Part shown: positions 40,201-43,322 of the stretch, in pieces
Position numbering within the stretch: the first letter of the stretch is position 1
Layout of the letters: the number at the start of each line of letters is the position of its first letter
From: Chromera velia
Taxonomy: Eukaryota; Sar; Chromeraceae
DNA: 43,322 nt
Assembly (NCBI GenBank): GCA_018398765.1
Contig: JAHBMJ010000787.1
Coordinates: 70,144 to 113,465 of the forward strand
Direction of reading: 5' to 3'
Notes under the pieces: model-generated
Databases searched by the model: none
Told to the model about the DNA's origin: nothing
The model's input: the letters and a program-made list of their open reading frames with translations, nothing else
Made by a program: the position numbers and the translations under genes

Positions 40201-43200
40201 ACAAACAGGCAGAAACAGTTCACACTCTTTTCTCAGACAGAAAGAAAAGTACGCAAACAATAACAGACAGAAAGCAAGACAGGCAGACACACCTCCTTCT
40301 CCAGCCGGAGATTCTGACACTCATCCCTCAGAAGAACCGCCTCATCGGCCGTCAGATAGGGACTCGACATCATTGCTGCATGCACCCGCAGAGCAATCAA
40401 TTAGACGCAGAAATGACAATTAAGCAGGCATAGATTCATTCATGCAGGTCAAGAGACAGGCAGAGCCGTACAGAAATTGTTTCTTTGCACTGTTCTCGGT
40501 CTTTCTTCTGTGTCACCTCCCCCGTCTCTTTTCTGCAGTCTCTCTTTCTCCTTTCTGCAGTCTTCCTCCTTCTCTCCTTTCTTCACGTGAACCAAGCTCT
40601 TGGAGCGAAGCAGAAACAGACGGCGATGCAAGTCTGCAGAGGGGAAATCGAGACAGGAAAGAAACTGACCCGTGAAAGGACCCGCCACAGCAGAAGGGGG
40701 AGAGTACGACATCTGGGACGATGCCATGAAGTCCCCTCTCTCCTTGTCTCTCTCCCTCTCTGCACCACTCACATCCCCCCGCCCTCTATCCTCCCTCCCA
40801 ACAGAAAATGAACGACGCACATCCAAAGACACCGCCGCAGCAGAGGAAGCAGACCCGTTGGGACCCTCATGAGCCCCCGTCCGATGAGACTGTGCACCGA
40901 TTTGAGAACTGTGGTGCTGCACAACAACAGGAACAAAAACATCAATAAGACCTCAAGGACACGCTCCCAATGCCACCCGACGCTTTTGGCTTTGTCGATA
41001 GACCAACGGTCTCAATCGATGCTTCAGTCAGCAGAAAGAGAATGAAAATGTATGACAAAATTCCACTACAGTGAAAGACGGGCTGAACAACTGAATGGAA
41101 GACTGATGAGAAGAATTGAAAGAATCGTAGACACACTGTCTCACACAATCTTGGTCAGAAAAGCAAACAAACAGACAAAACGTCTCTGTCATCTGCTTCA
41201 AACCAAACAACGTACCCACCCTTCTCTCTTCCAAGAGGTTCTTCACTTGACGTTCCGTGAACTCCAGCCGACAACGGAAATCGTCAGCCTCTCTCTTCCA
41301 CTTCAAGGCATCAGTAGAGCGTCTCTTGGCCTGCCCCCTCATGTCCATCACCAACGCCATCAAAGAATTTTTGTCGAGATTTTCCAAGTCTCCATCCATC
41401 TCTCTCGTCTCACTCTCCTCCCTGGAGGTCAATCTGACGGGACTCCCCGAAGGTTCTTTTTCTATTTCTTTGTCGTCTTTGGGTTCTGCAGTCTTCTTCG
41501 CAGTGAGAGGGGAGTATGGAGGAGGAGAAAAGGGGGACTCGACAGTCCCCTTCCCCCTTTCCTTCTTCTCATGAACAGGACTAGTCTCAAAGGACCCACC
41601 GTTTGGGTGTCCTGGAGTAACACTAGTCATTTTCCCCCTTCCCTTCCCTCTTCCCCTGCCAGGTCCCACCGACCTCTCCCTGTCTACGTCTACTTCCCTC
41701 AACCCCCCAGACCCCTTCTCCCTCTCTCTCACAGTCACAGGGCCTGAAGCCCCAAAGGACTGGGACAAAGAACTCCGTTGATGGTGAGTCGAAACGTCAG
41801 CAGTGCTTCCACCAGCCGGCCGGTTTCCTCTCGCTGACATGACGCGACCATCAGGGTCAACAGAAGAGCGACGCTGCACAAATCCATCAAACAGACAAGC
41901 ACAAACTTGAACAAGAAGGACGACCAAGAACAGACACAGAAGCAAAAAGATGGAGAGGCAAACGAGTAGAATGACGAGCCCGCACACGGACTGTTTGGTG
42001 ATTCTGTTCTGTTTTCCTTGTCAAATGATAAGACAAGATGAAGGTACAAATGGATCAACTCTTAGCCCCACTCGGATTCAGCCTCGCATCCAGGCAAATT
42101 CTCTCTTCCTCACGTCCAAAGTCCTCCCTCCCACAACAAACACTTTCTCGCTGCAGCTCACCTCTACAGCAGAGGGGGGGCTCCAAGCCCCTTCCTCCCT
42201 CGCCAGAGACTTTTCCTGTCCCCTCTGGCCTGCTCCTGCTCCTGTATGCGAAGACCGCCCTCTCACAACAGCCCCGCCCCGTTGGGAGGAACGTCCAACC
42301 GGCTTCAGCAAAGAGGCCCCCTGCACATTGGGTCACAGTTCATGAGGCAGGATTAGGGGACAACAGGCGAAATTGCCGTGCTCTTTGACAGGCCAGTGTG
42401 TAGACAGAGGACATCTCTCACTGCCAGTATCCTTAAGGAAGAACGAAGGCACGAAAGGAGACGGGAGGGCATGAAGAGAGGCCAACAAAGTCAACTCGTT
42501 TTCGAAGCACAGACGGGTTGCCTGCTTACTGCAAGGCTTACCTCCTGCTGTGTGCTTCCGTTTGCCACATGTGATCTCGCGAGGGTAGTGTCCTTCTTTA
42601 GTTGCGCTCCACCTGTGCCTTTCTGCCCTTCAATCATCCCCGCCTGCAAGCCGGAACGCACAGCAGGTGAGGAAAGAGAGAAGATACAAAGCATGGCGTC
42701 TCCTCTCAAACTAATGTTGTGTTTGCCTTTGTTGCGCAAAGAGACCCACCTTCTTCTTCTGTACTGGTGTCTTACGATCGGCTGTCCCTTGGGAAAGCAT
42801 TGCACACTGGAACTCGCAGAATACAGAGGGCAAATCAGAGATTAAAGGTACTCAAACGGTGCCACCGCAATTAGATCCAGCAGATATGTAAAAGCTTGTC
42901 ATGCGCTGACTCCAATCCCAATGTCTTCGGGAAACACGCACGCCAGTTCACGGGTCTGGCAGATCCATCCACTTGAACATCGAAAGGAGGATACGTTCGG
43001 AGCTGCCTCCTGGAGAAGGCTTCTCAGGTAGTAACGTTGCTACTCCCAGGTCCACGCAGTAAAAAGTGACACTTCTTTCATCATCTTTGTTTTTCCCCGA
43101 AACGGGCGCACGGAGTAACGCGGAAGCGGGAAGCTTGTGGGGCACCGTCGTTAAATTGGAGAATTAATTGATCAAAATGCTGTCCCCAACCGGCTCCACT

Positions 43201-43290
43201 CTATAAAGCTGCATGGGGGGCTCTTACAAGAATTTCATAATCCTTCACAATTCGGGTCCGTTCCTGCTTTTCGAGGCAGCTCGCACGCAT
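37260..43290 (-). CDS. Coiled-coil protein, about 901 residues, twelve exons
   Basis: Exons (minus): 43290-43228, 42806-42750, 42643-42542, 42320-42162, 41873-41220, 40916-40670, 40375-40293, 39831-39700, 39430-39179, 38725-38636, 38503-38459, 38081-37260. Phases match throughout (mostly phase 0), closing at TGA. Residues ~75-430 are Ser/Pro/Gly-rich and disordered, except for a coiled coil near 320-345 (KREADDFRCRLEFTERQVKN). Residues ~435-675 are a long heptad-rich coiled coil (LRDECQNLRLEKE, QQQVEALKEQGEAERE, AEALKAETERLKQAASF, EEAVKAERRQLEMAKQIQQQ). Residues 675-880 are disordered. The C-terminus ends in GFFGWIWGR then a Ser run, a short aromatic motif that could insert in membranes or bind a partner. 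Golgin, centrosomal or cytoskeletal roles are possible; the family is not recognised. Exon 1 and the 45-base exon 11 are least certain, and the 5' end may extend beyond the window. Confidence 0.68.
38728..38793. repeat. GAAA/GGAA microsatellite at an acceptor site
   Basis: On the minus strand this is a CTTT/TTCC tract that directly precedes the acceptor of exon 38725-38636, so it also serves as its polypyrimidine tract. Confidence 0.9.
39065..39221. repeat. 50-bp direct duplication of an exon end plus donor
   Basis: Copies at 39172-39221 and 39065-39114 (offset 107 bp) differ at two bases. Each contains, on the minus strand, 14 codons (ALxLDNRLEEAQAQ) followed by the donor GTGGGT. The second copy is preceded by a T-rich tract and an AG at 39115-39114, so it could act as a separate 42-base exon (39113-39072). 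Confidence 0.9.
39851..39902. repeat. ATTC/ATTT tetranucleotide microsatellite
   Basis: Tetramers of the ATTC and ATTT type lie in the intron upstream of the exon at 39831-39700. Confidence 0.95.
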
Positions 43291-43322
43291 TCTAAGATTG
43301 ATAGATGAATAGAGAGAGAGAG

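Overview
The window is nuclear DNA of a microbial eukaryote. Its genes are split by many short introns. Five-prime splice sites vary at +3 (often GTC) but carry G at +5 almost throughout. Introns are stuffed with microsatellites, and the genes are separated by AT-rich repeat deserts. A beta-class carbonic anhydrase, copia-type retroelement debris and this intron style suggest a unicellular alga, plausibly a chromerid-like alveolate such as Chromera. That assignment is inference from style, not a database match.

Layout. (1) 1-13.2 kb and (2) 15.2-17.7 kb are host gene territory: a ubiquitin-fold protein running off the left edge (minus), a four-exon beta-carbonic anhydrase (plus), an assembly gap (3850-4170), a small two-exon gene (minus), an eight-exon gene for a secreted protein (minus) and an eight-exon gene of unknown function (plus); after an AT-rich stretch comes a four-exon gene for a disordered protein (minus). 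(3) 17.7-35 kb is a repeat and mobile-element block: a non-autonomous inverted-repeat element with a 33-bp tandem array, a complete but decayed Ty1/copia element (20220-25881, with LTRs, 5-bp target duplication and polypurine tract), and a 7.6-8.1 kb terminal-inverted-repeat element (27286-34932, perhaps 26950-35002) with two convergent, decayed genes of no family I recognise. One of those genes is split by a nested 1.1 kb inverted-repeat element. (4) 37.3-43.3 kb is a twelve-exon gene (minus) for a ~900-residue coiled-coil protein.

Several genes were assembled by hand by matching splice phase, and each of the seven host models closes in frame or runs off the window edge. No functional pathway links the host genes; they look like ordinary neighbours. 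The most unusual material is the TIR element, the strong excess of UAG among in-frame stops in the mobile-element reading frames, and two host genes in which a local duplication copied the end of an exon together with its splice donor.
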